64,000 nt of DNA from Chionoecetes opilio (Eukaryota; Arthropoda; Malacostraca; Decapoda; Majidae). The stretch is from NCBI GenBank assembly GCA_016584305.1, contig JACEEZ010022462.1, positions 397,001-461,000 on the forward strand, in the 5' to 3' direction. A model generated the notes under the pieces. That model ran no database searches. It had not been told where the DNA came from and saw only the letters and a list, made by a program, of their open reading frames with translations. This document shows, in pieces, positions 13,101 to 23,701 of this stretch. Position numbers and translations under genes: made by a program. Numbering within the stretch: the first letter of the stretch is position 1; each line of letters begins with the position of its first letter.

Positions 13101-15206
13101 GTGGTGGGTGACAACTCGCTACCCCTTGTATAACAAAGATGAGTGCAAATTCTTGAATCACGTATCATCGGATTCACGTATATCGAATGTTCATATAACG
13201 TGAACAGTGAACACTGAACATACTGTACATATATTTTTGCAACAACGAGGAGGTTGGGCCTACTGGTACCCATCTACTTGTAAATGTGCTATTTGTTATG
13301 TGTTATTTGCTACAACTCGGACAGCCTTTCCCCCATATAGTCGGAGTTAGAAGGGTTTTACTATAGTACAGATAACATTTGTTGCTGATGTCTACAGGTA
13401 AGACGATACTTGGTCAACTGAAAAATTCTAGTGTCTAGCTTACCGTTATTTCTATAGGAGTCAGTTACAGTCTATGGCAGATATGAAGATAGATAAATAG
13501 ATTGATAAGATGGATCAATAGATGAAAAAAAAACTAGGGGTTTAACATCAAAACAAATGGGAAACTTACATTTGTAGCCCTCAGAAAAATGTACAAAATC
13601 TTTGCCTCTTTTTCCAGATGCGTGACACACACAAAGTTTCAGTGTGGCCTGTCGCACTGGTTGGTGGTGTGTTAGTGGAGCGGCCACTAGTTGGACACAA
13701 GGGACAGGTCTCAGGGTGGTTAGCTGGTTGGAAACCTGACCGAACATTTGCCCTGGACATGGCTGGGTTTGCTGTGAACCTGTCTCTTCTGTTAAACAAA
13801 TCTGATGCTGAATTTTCCATTAAAGTGCCTAGAGGTTTTCAAGAAACAAGATTCTTAGAGCAGCTCGTTATGCGAGAAGAATTGGAACCCAAAGCTGACT
13901 TGTGCACAAAGGTATGTTTCTGATACATCAGAATTTCAAGGTGCTGTTTCTAAATATATACTATACAGTATAACCTTACTTTTACGGACCCTCTCTATAC
14001 AGTGGTCACTCGCGTTTGGCGAGTTTCAGCTTGGCGATAGGTTGGATATGGTACCAGAATCCAAATTTGGTGCTTCAAATTCACTTATGGCGAGACGTCG
14101 GCCCAGAATGCACTGCCCGCAAGCGACAATGTTGGTGTTTGTTATCTTCCCAGCAGCCATCTTGACAACTGCACTGATTTTTGCTCCAAGTGACGGTACC
14201 TTTGGTGTTTCGTGCTAAGACTATGGCATCTACAAGTACTGGTGGTGGTGGTGGTTCAAGGAAGCCAGGTCAAATAAATACAAGTCAAATAAGGACAAGG
14301 GCAAAAAAGCAGAGAAACGAGAGTGGAGGAAAGGTATACACACAGCCACAACCACCACCGCCTACACAACCACCACACTCACTCCTCTCACTAGGCTTAA
14401 CTCTAAATAATTCATGGTAATAACATCTGTTATCTATTGTCTTTTGTATTGCTGTTAATGTTTCATGTATAATGTCTTTGCTTTTAAGCAGTTAAAGTAC
14501 AAAAATGGAGGTCAAAAGGGTGAACTCGGGCTTCGTCAAAGACAAATGGATAATTTTCCCATTGAAAGTACTATTCGCGTTTGGCGAAATCAACTTTTGG
14601 CGCTGTTTTGGCTAGACTAATTAAATCGGCAAACGTAAGGGACCACTGTATAATGAATTTCGGCTTTAACTACCTTTTTCTGCCAGTCTTGTATATGCCG
14701 AGATTTACTGAATAAGTTCGGTAAATGCGGGATTCGGTTCGGTGGTGGGCCGGCCGAACATGTACACGCAGGTCGGTCGGCGGCAGTGGAAACAAAGCCG
14801 AGCGGGCGGTGCGCGCCGATCAGTTTAGCCTGCAGCCTAGTCTAACCAGATAGCCCGCTTTTTCTCTTTCAGGCATAATATTAGGGATAAGTGCAACAGT
14901 GTACTGCTCCAACACTTGTTCTTGTATGTTGTGTTGATTATTTCTTGAAATGTATTCATTAGCTTTTCCAAGAAAAAGAAAATCTGTTCAAATTATCAAC
15001 AAACTCTTTAACACTCAAAAATGTATTATGAATTCAAGTACCTAAGTTTCAACATTTATAAATTTCACAAAATTCTTTTTAACAGATGTTCATGTCTTTC
15101 TCCTCAGGTGTATGTTTGGCACACAAGAACAGAGCAACCAGACCTTAAAGATGAGGAGAGATTGAAAAGGGTGGGGAAACGCACAGATGAGGGAATAGAA
15201 GTATGA
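9972..15206 (+). CDS. B3GAT3: Galactosyl-galactosyl-xylosylprotein 3-beta-glucuronosyltransferase (GlcAT-I), 3' five exons
   Basis: The enzyme transfers glucuronic acid from UDP-GlcUA to Gal-Gal-Xyl-O-Ser on proteoglycan core proteins in the Golgi lumen, completing the linker for heparan and chondroitin sulfate. Exons are 9972-10102, 10190-10349, 10541-10690, 13618-13911 and 15108-15206. All have AG/GT borders and compatible phases, giving 277 residues plus a stop. Landmarks in order: VIYVITPTYARPQQKAELTR (start of the GT43 domain), LQWIVVEDA, the Mn/UDP-binding DDDNTY, VSVWPVALVGG, FALDMAGFAVNL, the ELEPKAD segment with the expected catalytic-base Glu, and VWHTRTE. The tail ends in -GIEV, as I recall for vertebrate GlcAT-I, favouring this paralogue over B3GAT1/2. 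The cytosolic tail, membrane anchor and stem must lie upstream; I did not find those exons. Introns contain mariner, CCGTA-type and pogo-like elements. Confidence 0.93.
10190..10349 (+). CDS. B3GAT3: GlcAT-I exon b
   Basis: Acceptor CCCCCAG precedes 10190; the first base completes the Arg codon. Contains LQWIVVEDAPKKSQMV and GLTHTHLHQATP. The donor is GTATGT at 10350; the exon ends in phase 0. Confidence 0.92.
10541..10690 (+). CDS. B3GAT3: GlcAT-I exon c with DDD motif
   Basis: Acceptor ATTTTCAG, donor GTGAGG; exactly 50 codons in phase 0. Contains KPRGVLQRNSGIRWLR and VVYFADDDNTYSLELF, the metal and UDP-binding segment. Confidence 0.95.
10830..11410 (-). pseudogene. mariner-type transposase remnant in GlcAT-I intron
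   Basis: The minus strand, across several frames and stops, gives successive pieces of a mariner transposase. They are a stretch like VRSSTKRMLVVFFNIY, then QLEFIYQG and TVNAEFYY, a degraded DNAPSHTA region, a PYSQDLASCDFYLFPK-like region, and finally DFQRAFQSW with a CI..GDYFEG ending. The order matches the family from the middle to the C-terminus. It is far too decayed to act. No TIRs were found around it. Confidence 0.75.
11467..11954 (+). mobile_element. TIR element G (CCGTAGA family), 488 bp
   Basis: Left end CCGTAGAGAACAGTATAG and inverted right end CCGTAGATAACACTAAAG, both followed by TCGCCAG, lie between TA dinucleotides at 11465-11466 and 11955-11956. No coding capacity. A fragment of its right end recurs at about 42966-43033, and its 11826-11885 segment recurs inverted at about 50709-50777. 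Confidence 0.78.
11957..13617. other. Intron sequence of GlcAT-I
   Basis: No exon or complete element is visible. An A-tract of about 20 bp lies at 12714-12733, possibly the tail of a retroposed copy. The rest is AT-rich single-copy-looking DNA. Confidence 0.5.
13618..13911 (+). CDS. B3GAT3: GlcAT-I exon d
   Basis: Acceptor TTTTTCCAG, donor GTATGT; 98 codons in phase 0. Contains VSVWPVALVGGVLVE, FALDMAGFAVNLSLLL, GFQETRFLEQLV and ELEPKADLCTK. These cover the acceptor-binding half and the expected catalytic-base Glu region. Confidence 0.96.
14000..14648 (+). mobile_element. pogo/Tigger-like MITE, 649 bp
   Basis: Left end CAGTGGTCACTCGCGTTTGG and inverted right end CAGTGGTCCCTTACGTTTGC, between TA at 13998-13999 and 14649-14650. 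The CAGTGGTCCCT-type terminus with a TA target is typical of pogo-like Tc1/mariner elements. No transposase. It lies in the last GlcAT-I intron. Confidence 0.8.
15108..15206 (+). CDS. B3GAT3: GlcAT-I terminal exon
   Basis: Acceptor TTTCTCCTCAG precedes 15108. Reads VYVWHTRTEQPDLKDE, continues as a basic tail, and ends IEV with TGA at 15204-15206. The His and Arg of WHTRTE bind the UDP-sugar in known structures. Confidence 0.94.
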   Translation: MYVWHTRTEQPDLKDEERLKRVGKRTDEGIEV

Positions 15207-15229
15207 AAGATGATTAATATGAGCTATTA

Positions 15230-15535
15230 ATGGTGGGTTGCACAATGGAATTTAAGGATGAGAAAGTATGGGAAATAGATGTGATAACTGAAAGAAACGA
15301 GGTGAAAGATGGGGAAGAAAGAATGTTAAGACAGAAAGAGGCTGTGAAAAGAAGGTGGATGGAATATTTTTATATAAGTGTAAAGAGTGAAGGAGGCAAT
15401 TGTGACATCCACGGGAATGCAAGGTGGAGTGGGAGTGTGTATGGATAAGAGAGAATCAAGAGGAAGTGAAGAAAGAGATTGAAGCTCTGAAGAACGGCAA
15501 GGCAGCAGAGGTGGATGGGACTATAGCTTAGATGT
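15230..15535 (+). pseudogene. Non-LTR retrotransposon fragment (region before RT)
   Basis: The plus strand gives EAVKRRWMEYF and, after a frame change, KEIEALKNGKAAEVDG. This is the characteristic ...RW.EYF...ALK.GKAAG.DGI linker found just before the reverse transcriptase domain of RTE-like and related LINEs. It follows the GlcAT-I stop by about 24 bp, so part of the transcript's 3' UTR may be LINE-derived. Confidence 0.7.
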
Positions 15536-16086
15536 CAAGGGGAGATACCCATTTTCTGGTAACCTCAAGCAATTATGATTGTAATGAATCTTTCTAAAAA
15601 GGTTACCAAAAACTCCCCTCAGCCCAAAAATTAAGGTTCCACAGTTTCAATTGCTTTTTTTAGTAAACTTTCTTAAATTCCCTCCTTCCTTAAATATCTC
15701 TTGTCAGCAAATACTCATAATTTTAATTAGTTTACAATAGACACGGGAAAATATTCACGCACGTCGGGCGTTAACGGCTTACCATGTACGTCGTGCTTTT
15801 CCCGCCTCCATTTTAAGTGTATGGCGGGAAACTTGGACCCTCATGATGTTGCTGCATATATTTTGATCTTCCCAAGTTGGTTTGGGTAAAAATTATATAT
15901 TATTATCATTGTTATTATTATTATTGTTGGCATTATTAGTACCGTAAATGGCGGCGTACAAGTCGACTCTTTGAGCCTGAAAAAATATCTCCAAAACTAG
16001 GGGTCGACTTATGCGGCTAGGATAAAACGCAAATCTTTACCACCGAGTGGCAAACCAGTGGATCAGCACTACTAACAATCGCTGTA

Positions 16087-17523
16087 CAGTAAACCCTCTC
16101 TAATTCGAACTTCGGATAATTCGACCTGTTTCAGGCCAAGTTCAAATTTTTCAACACCTTTCCAAAATCAGAACTGAAGTTCGAATTTTCAGAGTTTTCT
16201 GCAGCATCTTCCATCTCCTCTGTGCCATCCACTTCGCCTCCAACACATTAAGCACTAAAGACCTTACCTTACAAATATCCTGAGTGACACCTGCCAGAGC
16301 TGCGTTGAGTATCGGTCACCCCCCTCCCCCGCACTCTCCCTACTGAACGATACTGAATGCTTCACAATTTACATTGCTACCAAGACAGCAGCTGCCGAAA
16401 TTCATCTCTGTGGCTATTCTTATTGTTGAAGAATAACTTGTTGATGACCCTGTATTTAATACAGCAAAAGTTATAGCAGCAGGAAATTAAATATTAAGGA
16501 GGCAAGAAGAGGAGAGCGAAGAGTAGCTTTCTTTTCCCTTTGTTTACATACCCTTATTGTGCCACGAGCTGGCAACTCGGTAGCGATCCACGTCCCAGCT
16601 GGGCTGTAGTGCGTGGGTAGATTGCAAAGGTGGGCACCAAACCGTTAATCGTTAATTAACGAAGTTAACATTTTCGTTAACGATTTAACTTTTAAGTTAA
16701 CTTTGGAAATCATTATCGGACTAATTAACTTCCGTTACATTTAACTTCCGTTAACTCAAGTCCGCTAACCCAATTTTTTTTTGTTTTATACTAATATTGT
16801 TTCATTTCAGTTTTTTTTCACCCTTTTCTGGCTCTAAAAGCCTTTAAAAACCTAAACCAGGCCCAAAACTATGAAATCAGCCTTTTGTAGGGTTTTTTAA
16901 AAGTTAAAACTATAAAATCTGCCTTTTTTAACTCTAAAGCAAATAAAAACTAGTTTTTGGGTTCTATAGCCCTTAAAAATCCCCATAAAGGCTGATTTTA
17001 TAGTTTTGGCACTTTTCAAAGGTGTTTTTAGGTGGTTTTAGAGCAAAAACAGATTTTTTTTTTCTATAATAAAAATTAACGTTAACGGTTTATCGATAAC
17101 TTCCGTTACATTTTTAAAGAATTAACTGATTAACGGTTATCGAAGTTAATTTTTTGGTTAACGGATTAACGGTTAACGAAGTTAACTTTTTGATTAACGG
17201 CGCCCACCACTGGTAGATTGCACTAGACATAGGCTACTGTATACTGACGTCACCGTGCGCCTCCTTGTGCACCTGTGCGCGTTGCTTTACTGAACGCAGC
17301 CTTTGCCTGGAGACGCTATCAGTGACGCCAGAGTGCTCAGTGTACAGTAGTACTGCTTTCTGGACTTCAGTATTAGCCATGTTTTGGTGAGTACAAGTAA
17401 TACAATCTGTGCTGTTTTGGCATGTTTGAGTGAGTTCTTATTGTGTGGGGAGGCTAGCGGTAACCATCGGATAATTCGACCCAGGCCTCCCCCCAATTAG
17501 ATTGAATTATAGAGGGTTTACTG
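16087..17523 (+). mobile_element. pogo/Tigger-like element, middle layer of the nest
   Basis: Starts CAGTAAACCCTCTCTAATTC and ends TATAGAGGGTTTACTG, between TA at 16085-16086 and 17524-17525. The same terminal family occurs at 56308-57442. No transposase is visible; about 0.84 kb of its own sequence remains after subtracting the inner hAT MITE. Confidence 0.85.
16625..17212 (+). mobile_element. hAT MITE rich in GTTAACG motifs, innermost layer
   Basis: Flanked by perfect 8-bp direct repeats GTAGATTG (16617-16624 and 17213-17220). The ends are CAAAGGTGGGCACC and, inverted, CAGTGGTGGGCGCC, a hAT-type terminus. The subterminal 100 bp on each side are built of repeated, partly palindromic GTTAACG/CGTTAAC words. 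The element is 588 bp and non-coding. Confidence 0.92.
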
Positions 17524-18049
17524 TACACCACTTACCGTAACTCCAGCAGGTTACCACAAATATTTCCAACTAAAACTTGTGTTCGGTGAACTTACTTAAC
17601 ATATTTAACACACAGATTAATATATAAATAATAAAATAATAATAAAAATTCAGTATATATCAACACAAAACCATAGGCTGTTTCCAACAGCTGATACACA
17701 TATTGTAAACACTGACCGGAACGCCACTGAACTCAAGCGGCAAGTCAGACAATTACAAGATGCGCCACTTCCAGAGGAGTCCAAGGTCGCTCTCCAACTG
17801 CCTGGCTCCCGCCAAGCGCCTCCCCGCTCTGTCCGCCCAACTCTTCGTATCTCCCACTCTAACAATACAACCGGTAATTCTGATCTAAAAATATATCGTG
17901 ACCATACACTACGGGGGTAAAGACTTTGTAAGCTTTGGCCTACCAGTAGCCTACCATATTTTTGGGGCCGACTTATACGGCAAGTATAGGCCTAACCCGT
18001 AATCTTGAGCTAATAATCATGAGGTCGACTTGTACGCCGCAATTTATGG

Positions 18050-20159
18050 TAGTTATTATTATTGGCAAATGATAAGAGGGTGTTAAGTTTCACATATCTT
18101 CCCCCTGTGTATTATATAATTTATCTGGATATGCAGAGATAATTTTTTGTTTGTTTTCAGAAATGAAACACTTCTTACACTTACACATATATTACTAAGC
18201 CCATGGTCAGACACCTTCCTTCTTATCGCATCCTCCTTATCACAGAAGGCAGGCGTATTTTGTTATGCTTCCTATAATAAGTGTTTGCGTGTGCATGTGT
18301 TGAATTCTCTCTTCTCTCTCACTCCTGGTAATACTGAGAGAATGAAGCAATAGCACGGCTGAGGTCTCCCCATGTAACCAGGAGAGATGCCATTAACCAA
18401 TTTAGAGCTTTCTGTAAGCCCTACCTACTATTATGTTCTCACTCACTTTTAGAGTGAAGTTGTACGATTTAGCCAATACAAAATATAATAAATAAAATAA
18501 AACAAAAATTGGTGCACGCTGGTGTGCATATTATATACAGTATTTATGCACGCTGTACAGGTTAATGAAAACTGACTGGCAGTGAAGTAACTAATTATTT
18601 GTACATACTGCATATTTTCTTTACATTTTTTGTTTTGTTTTAAAGAGTATATTTATTATGCTGACTTGATACAGATTTTGAATTTTTAATATCATGAAAT
18701 ATATTAAATAAACTATGTGCGGAGTAGATAAATACAAATGCATCTTTGCATGGATTCACGCAAATTTTGAGATATATGATGGCGTAGTACAACAGCGCAC
18801 TGACAAACCACCACAAAAGTGAGGAACATACACTTGGCAGGATGAGTGTGCGGCAGGTGGTTGAAAAGCAATGGTTGGCTGGTGACCCCTACCTTGGCAC
18901 ACTAATTACAGCTTGCCATTCATGATGCCATTTTCTATCATCTATAACAGTTCATTTTTTTTTTCAACAAAGCATTCAAGATTTATATTAATTGCTCACT
19001 TATTCAACATAGATAAGGCAACTCCTATTCATGTCTAAGTACAGACATAAAATAACGTACAATCAGTACCAAATAATGATAATTATAGAAATAATACTTC
19101 TTTATTATATGCCCATTCTCGTTCACAGAATGTGGTACTCTTGAATAAAGCACAGAAAATGAAAAAGAAAAGAAAAACTAAGAATATTAACAATATCACA
19201 TCCATATTTTTTCGTCCATAAATCAAGTTTAATTTTTTATATACCTTACTCATTATCTTCTGTCATGTTTCCTCAAACCTCACAACTTAATAACTGCATC
19301 AACATTAGGCAACTCAACGAAAGGCTGAGTAAAAGTTGAGGACAAATAATAAGGCTGCATGAATATAGAAAAGAAAAATCATTTATGTCAAGAGCTAATG
19401 TAAGTCTATGCAGCGTATAATGTCAAATAAACACTAAGATTATCCACGTATTAATTTAATTTTGCATCCTTCACCAAGATTTTTAAAATGACATAAGCTT
19501 CAGTTCTGATGATGCACAGTGGAGGGTTGCCAGCTCACAATTCATCTTGTAGATGGCTGGAGAGTTATTAAAAAACACCTGAAAGATATGGAGGGTCGTT
19601 AGTCAACTGGGCCAATTTATTATTACCTATTCACCAATAAACATATTCTTGAACATTGATTAAGGCATCAACACCAATTCCTATCATAGTCACATAGTTT
19701 TTGAAAAAATAAATGGTTATCTTCCCACAAAGATTTAATCATATTCAAGATTAGTTATAACCATCATTTATGTTTATTTTCATAGAATTCTAAGCATAAA
19801 ATCACATTGCACACAAAAGGGAATTACTGGAAGTGGACACTCTTGCACAACCTAACATTGACAGCATTTACATTTGAATAATTTCTTCCTGAACACAATT
19901 ACAGTATATGTACTCGTGATGATACGAGCAAATACACTCCATGGAGCCTTCTCGTATATTAAAGTTAGAAATGATGCTACGGACCACGCTATTACGGATT
20001 TCGGAAAATCCGGACAAAAAATACATTTTATGAGAAATATGAGTAAGATTCATGCTGTAGAAATAAGTTACCTTAGAAATGGATGTGGTGTGAACAGAAT
20101 GGATGATGAAAGTAGAGAATATATAATATAGTAGATTTGTTATGATTAGTAAGGAAGAG
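18050..20159. other. Intergenic, no feature recognised
   Basis: AT-rich sequence with no supportable exon, transposon end or RNA gene. Short reading frames here carry no motif that I recognise. Confidence 0.5.
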
Positions 20160-20480
20160 GAACTGAACTATGGTGTGGTGAAAATAATGAAGTGCATTTC
20201 ACTCTAGATGGTTTGGAGAGATGTATAAAAATGAAATGACAAGAAGGATATGTAAGAGTTGAATAGATGCTTAGGTGTGGGAGGATGGACCTCCTGTTAA
20301 ATTTAATGGTACGGTAAAAATGCTGGAATATGTGAGAATGGGAGGGGATGACAGAGTGAAAGGATTCAAAGATAGAATGAGGTGAATGGACCTGTGCAAA
20401 TGGAAACTCTTCTGCTTTGTGGCGACTTCCTTGAGGGAATTCCAAGGAATATGTGCCAGTGTAAACTAGACTAGAGTAGA
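20160..20480 (+). pseudogene. LINE 3' coding end, decayed
   Basis: Across broken frames the plus strand resembles the C-terminal tail of RTE-type LINE polyproteins. It reads WFG..Y..E, then GPPVKFNGTVK and a conserved-looking KWKLFC before the end. I rely on the order of these motifs, not on a single strong domain, so the call is moderate. It could belong to the same family as 15230-15535. Confidence 0.55.
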
Positions 20481-20790
20481 CTACTTCAATGTAAGACACA
20501 GCAATGCAATGAAGGCCATACAGCTTGCTCAAGTATATTGCTATATTTACACCATCAACCATCACCTTTATTCATCTACTTGATTGTTTGAAGTTTGGAT
20601 GGTAATGAGTAGCTAGTTTACAAATGATAAGATATTTAACTTAAATTGTTGTATACATTTTGCCATACCTCTGAAAACAATAGAGCTGGCAAATAAATTA
20701 GATAAATACCGTCAAAACTCATATTCTCCTACGTTGTGAAAAGTGTCAACAAGGAAATATAATTTCATAGGTATGCTTACCTCTATAGCC

Positions 20791-21525
20791 TCATGTTGCA
20801 TCAGGACACTGATCAGGGCAAGGTGACAAGTAACGACCTATTCTTCTTTGAAGATTCAAAGGCAAACTTCCTTCATTGGTTTTCATCTTCCACTCATCCG
20901 ACCCATCACAGCAGTCACACACTCCGTCGTTTACCCAACCCGAAGGGATGGCTTCTGGAAAAGACTTCACACGCTTTAAGCAAACAAAATTCCCATTTGC
21001 ACAAGCATTTGTTCTTGGCTCATCTGAGCCATCTTCTGGACAGTCACAGTAATTGTCATTCAGTTTTTCAACTGCAATTAGCTTTCCTGATTTCTCACAT
21101 CTAAAAGTAACTGTAGATTTCTGCTTTTCAAAGGTATCCTTCACATTCTGGATTTCATGTTGAGGATTTTTTTTCTCCCATTCACCATTTATATCTCCTT
21201 TGACATTACTGTTTTGTTTCTCACGTTCTTCAGCTACCACCTGAACTTTTCCATTGATTGTTTCATCGGCTTTCCTGGGTCTAACATCTCTAGGCTGTTC
21301 TTTCTGATTGATTTCTTGAGTATGTGACTGCCTGCGACTTGCAGCTTGCTGCCTGTGATGCTTGTGCTGTTCACCGACATAATGTTTCTGGGACTTGGAA
21401 GACTCAGTGAGTTCAGATACAAATGTAAACTGGTAGACAATGTACAGAACTGTTGCCATTACTAAAGTACCCAACACTGTCTGTTTTCTGAGAGGCAGCG
21501 ATAGCAAGACTCGGCCAATATTCAT
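20791..21525 (-). CDS. Type II membrane protein with glucosidase-II-beta-like LDLa pair
   Basis: A 244-aa open frame in one exon. Residues about 16-36 form a hydrophobic segment after a short basic N-terminus, predicting a type II anchor. Residues about 38-135 are polar, rich in Gln, Lys and Glu, a likely stem. Residues about 138-235 hold two cysteine modules with the motifs LNDNYCDCPEDGSDEP and VNDGVCDCCDGSDEW. These are the Ca-binding pattern of the N-terminal (PRKCSH-type) domain of glucosidase II beta. Canonical glucosidase II beta is about 500 aa with a signal peptide, an acidic middle, a mannose-receptor-homology domain and an ER-retention tail; all of these are absent here. I infer a secretory-pathway (ER or Golgi) protein, function unknown. 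A good splice donor (GAG/GTAAGC) lies 13 nt after the stop, so the 3' UTR may be spliced. The start is 36 bp from a LINE fragment on the same strand. Confidence 0.82.
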   Translation of the reverse strand: MNIGRVLLSLPLRKQTVLGTLVMATVLYIVYQFTFVSELTESSKSQKHYVGEQHKHHRQQAASRRQSHTQEINQKEQPRDVRPRKADETINGKVQVVAEEREKQNSNVKGDINGEWEKKNPQHEIQNVKDTFEKQKSTVTFRCEKSGKLIAVEKLNDNYCDCPEDGSDEPRTNACANGNFVCLKRVKSFPEAIPSGWVNDGVCDCCDGSDEWKMKTNEGSLPLNLQRRIGRYLSPCPDQCPDAT

Positions 21526-21561
21526 TATGGTACAGTAATGCCACTTGTGCTTTTAATGGTA

Positions 21562-21897
21562 TCAATTTGTTGAGGAAAACTCATGGTACACCTGTCTACC
21601 TCGTTCTTCTTCTTGTTGAAGGGCAGTAATGTTGGAATCGGCAATCTTCACCCTGGTATGGTCCTGAAATGTCTGTAGTGACAGGCGTGAGAGCTGGTCA
21701 ATCCTTAGAAAGGCACAGGTAGGGTTGATAACGATGAGGCGCCGTGAAGGGTGGACGCCTGCTCCCGCCAGAGGGGTGGGCAGGTCGAAGATGGAGACGT
21801 TTAGGGAGAGGTCTTGAATACCAAGTTGTCGGTGGGAGTGGAAGAAAGGACACTGCAACAGGAAGTGTTCAATGGGATAAAATTCTAGAGTCCTTTC
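21562..21897 (-). pseudogene. LINE C-terminal fragment (CCHC-like end)
   Basis: The minus-strand frame reads IEHFLLQCPFFHSHR and then DLPTPLAGAGVHPS and NPTCAFLRI. The EHFLL.CP..H.R pattern is the cysteine-histidine tail found after the RT/RNase H region in many arthropod LINEs. It lies immediately upstream of the type II protein's start codon in the same orientation. Confidence 0.65.
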
Positions 21898-23217
21898 CTG
21901 CCCTTAGTAGTGGTCTTTTTTCCTCCAGACTTTCAGAGATCCCTACAGAGAGTACCTCTAAATTGTAATTATATAGTGGAGGAGAAATGCCCCCTCCCCT
22001 CTACCCCAACAAACCTGGGGGACTGGTGGGAATGCAGGGTTTTTGGGTGGGGGAGACAAAATTAACAGATTTACAGCATCTAATACATCTAAACATACTA
22101 ATCAGGGGGCCTTCGCCCCCCTAGACCCCCCTCCCAAGAGCTTATTAACCTGACTTCAACATTAATCTTCTCAATTTAATGAGAAGCGCTGACAGTTGGC
22201 CCGGGCCCCAACCCTGCCATTACACTCACTCTTGCCAGGCATAGTTATCAGGAATTGATTCAGCAGATCCAGATGCATTTTTAAAATGTCTAATGCATTC
22301 ATATATAGAGAGAAAGAGCCTAATATCATATATCGATGCTCTTTTATCAATGAGTCAGTTCAAATTAAAAGTCTATTCATGCCCAATAAATTCAATGAAT
22401 CTAAATCTATAGGGTTTCCTGAGTGGATGCAAGATCAAGTATTCCAGTGGAGGAAGTTGCAGAGCTCAAATAATTGGTTTGAAACAGCTTTATGTTAAAC
22501 TGAAACACGTCACTAACGGCCTGGAACCATATTTTATTTTTGCCTCTATTGTAAGTTTTTGTAACCGGCAGTCTACATTACCATATGGTACGTGACGGCT
22601 GTCCGCTCTCCATTTTTACCAATTTTTTTATATTTAGCAATCAATTAGCCTGTAATTTAACATGTAACAGGCACAGATCAAGCGGGTGATGTGCACAGGA
22701 ACATCCCTACGTTTTGACGCCGCAAGAAACATTTTGTTATCTCTCCACGTCAATTTTTTAAAATTGTTCCTAGATGCAGCAGCACTTTCATCGTTTCCTC
22801 CCAGCCACTGCAGACCTGTATCTACCCCATTACCTCCTCAATAAGGTAAATAATGCTATATTATCGTGTATAAAGAAATATTCTCGTGTATTCCCGCCGC
22901 CGTCGGTGAGCGTCCCAATTTTTAAACGTGGGCAAGTGTTCCTATTTTCCGTGTTTCTGCATTCAGGGATTAAATACCAGCAATAGCTTTATCATTTAGG
23001 TTAGGTAACCAATGTCCAAGTTAGATAAGTGATCAGTTGGGGGGGGTTTGGGGTTACGACAACTTACGTAACCAATGTCAATGTATTGTATTAAACTGTT
23101 AAATTGGTAAATATGCAGTTTCAACCAATACTCCTAATCACCATTTTCTTTTCTCCCCAAGCCAATAAGCTTAGGGGAGTATGGGAAATCGGGGTTTTTG
23201 GGTGGGGTAGGTAAATT
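21898..23217. other. Intergenic; possible shared C-rich repeat
   Basis: No gene seen. A small hairpin GGGGGCCTTCGCCCCC lies near 22105-22120. A GTTTTTGGGTGGGG-like motif at about 22039 recurs near 23193, suggesting a shared repeat. Confidence 0.4.
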
Positions 23218-23564
23218 TAACTACACCTTTTCACTCTCAACTTAAAACAACTGAACTTCAAATTAAAACAAGTGAATCTCAAATTAAAACAACTGAACTT
23301 CAAATTAAAACAAGTGAATCTCAAATTAAAACAACTGAAGTTTATTTAAATTAAAACAACTGGTTTAAATTAAAACAACTGAAGTTTATAATAAAACTGA
23401 AGTTTAAATTAAGATAACTGAACTTCAAATTAAAATAACTGAAATTCAAATTAAAATAATTGAATTTCAAATTAAAAGAAAAAATTTATTATTATATTTT
23501 GAAATTTATTTGTTTTATTTTGAAGTTCTGTTGTTCTAATTTGAGTGAAAAGGTGTATTATGAA
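23218..23564. repeat. Foldback satellite 1
   Basis: The left end CACCTTTTCACTCTCAA is followed by tandem units like CTGAACTTCAAATTAAAACA. The right end is the inverse, TTTGAGTGAAAAGGTG (23540-23555). The tandem arms can therefore pair to form a long hairpin. Confidence 0.75.
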
Positions 23565-23701
23565 AACCCTCAGAAAAGTAACATATTTCTTCCTGCAAAC
23601 TTTTTCTTATCTTTACCAGAGTGCTGCCAGCAAAGGGGAGAGGGAAAAAATTATTTATGAAAAGATATACTTTTAAATATTTTTACACAATTTCATTTTT
23701 T

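Larger units (their letters stand above)
15942..18049 (+). mobile_element. TIR element F (CCGTAAATGG family), outer layer of a triple nest
   Basis: Left end CCGTAAATGGCGGCGTAC and inverted right end CCATAAATTGCGGCGTAC, both continuing AAGTCGAC, flanked by TA. The element is interrupted by a pogo-like element (16087-17523), itself interrupted by a hAT MITE (16625-17212). Without the insertions it would be about 0.67 kb. The right end is also found inverted at 8844-9060. Confidence 0.82.

Noticed and set aside
23225..23480. Regularly spaced short repeats resembling a CRISPR array
   Set aside because: Eukaryotic context, no unique spacers, units abut each other and the block is a hairpin-forming satellite.
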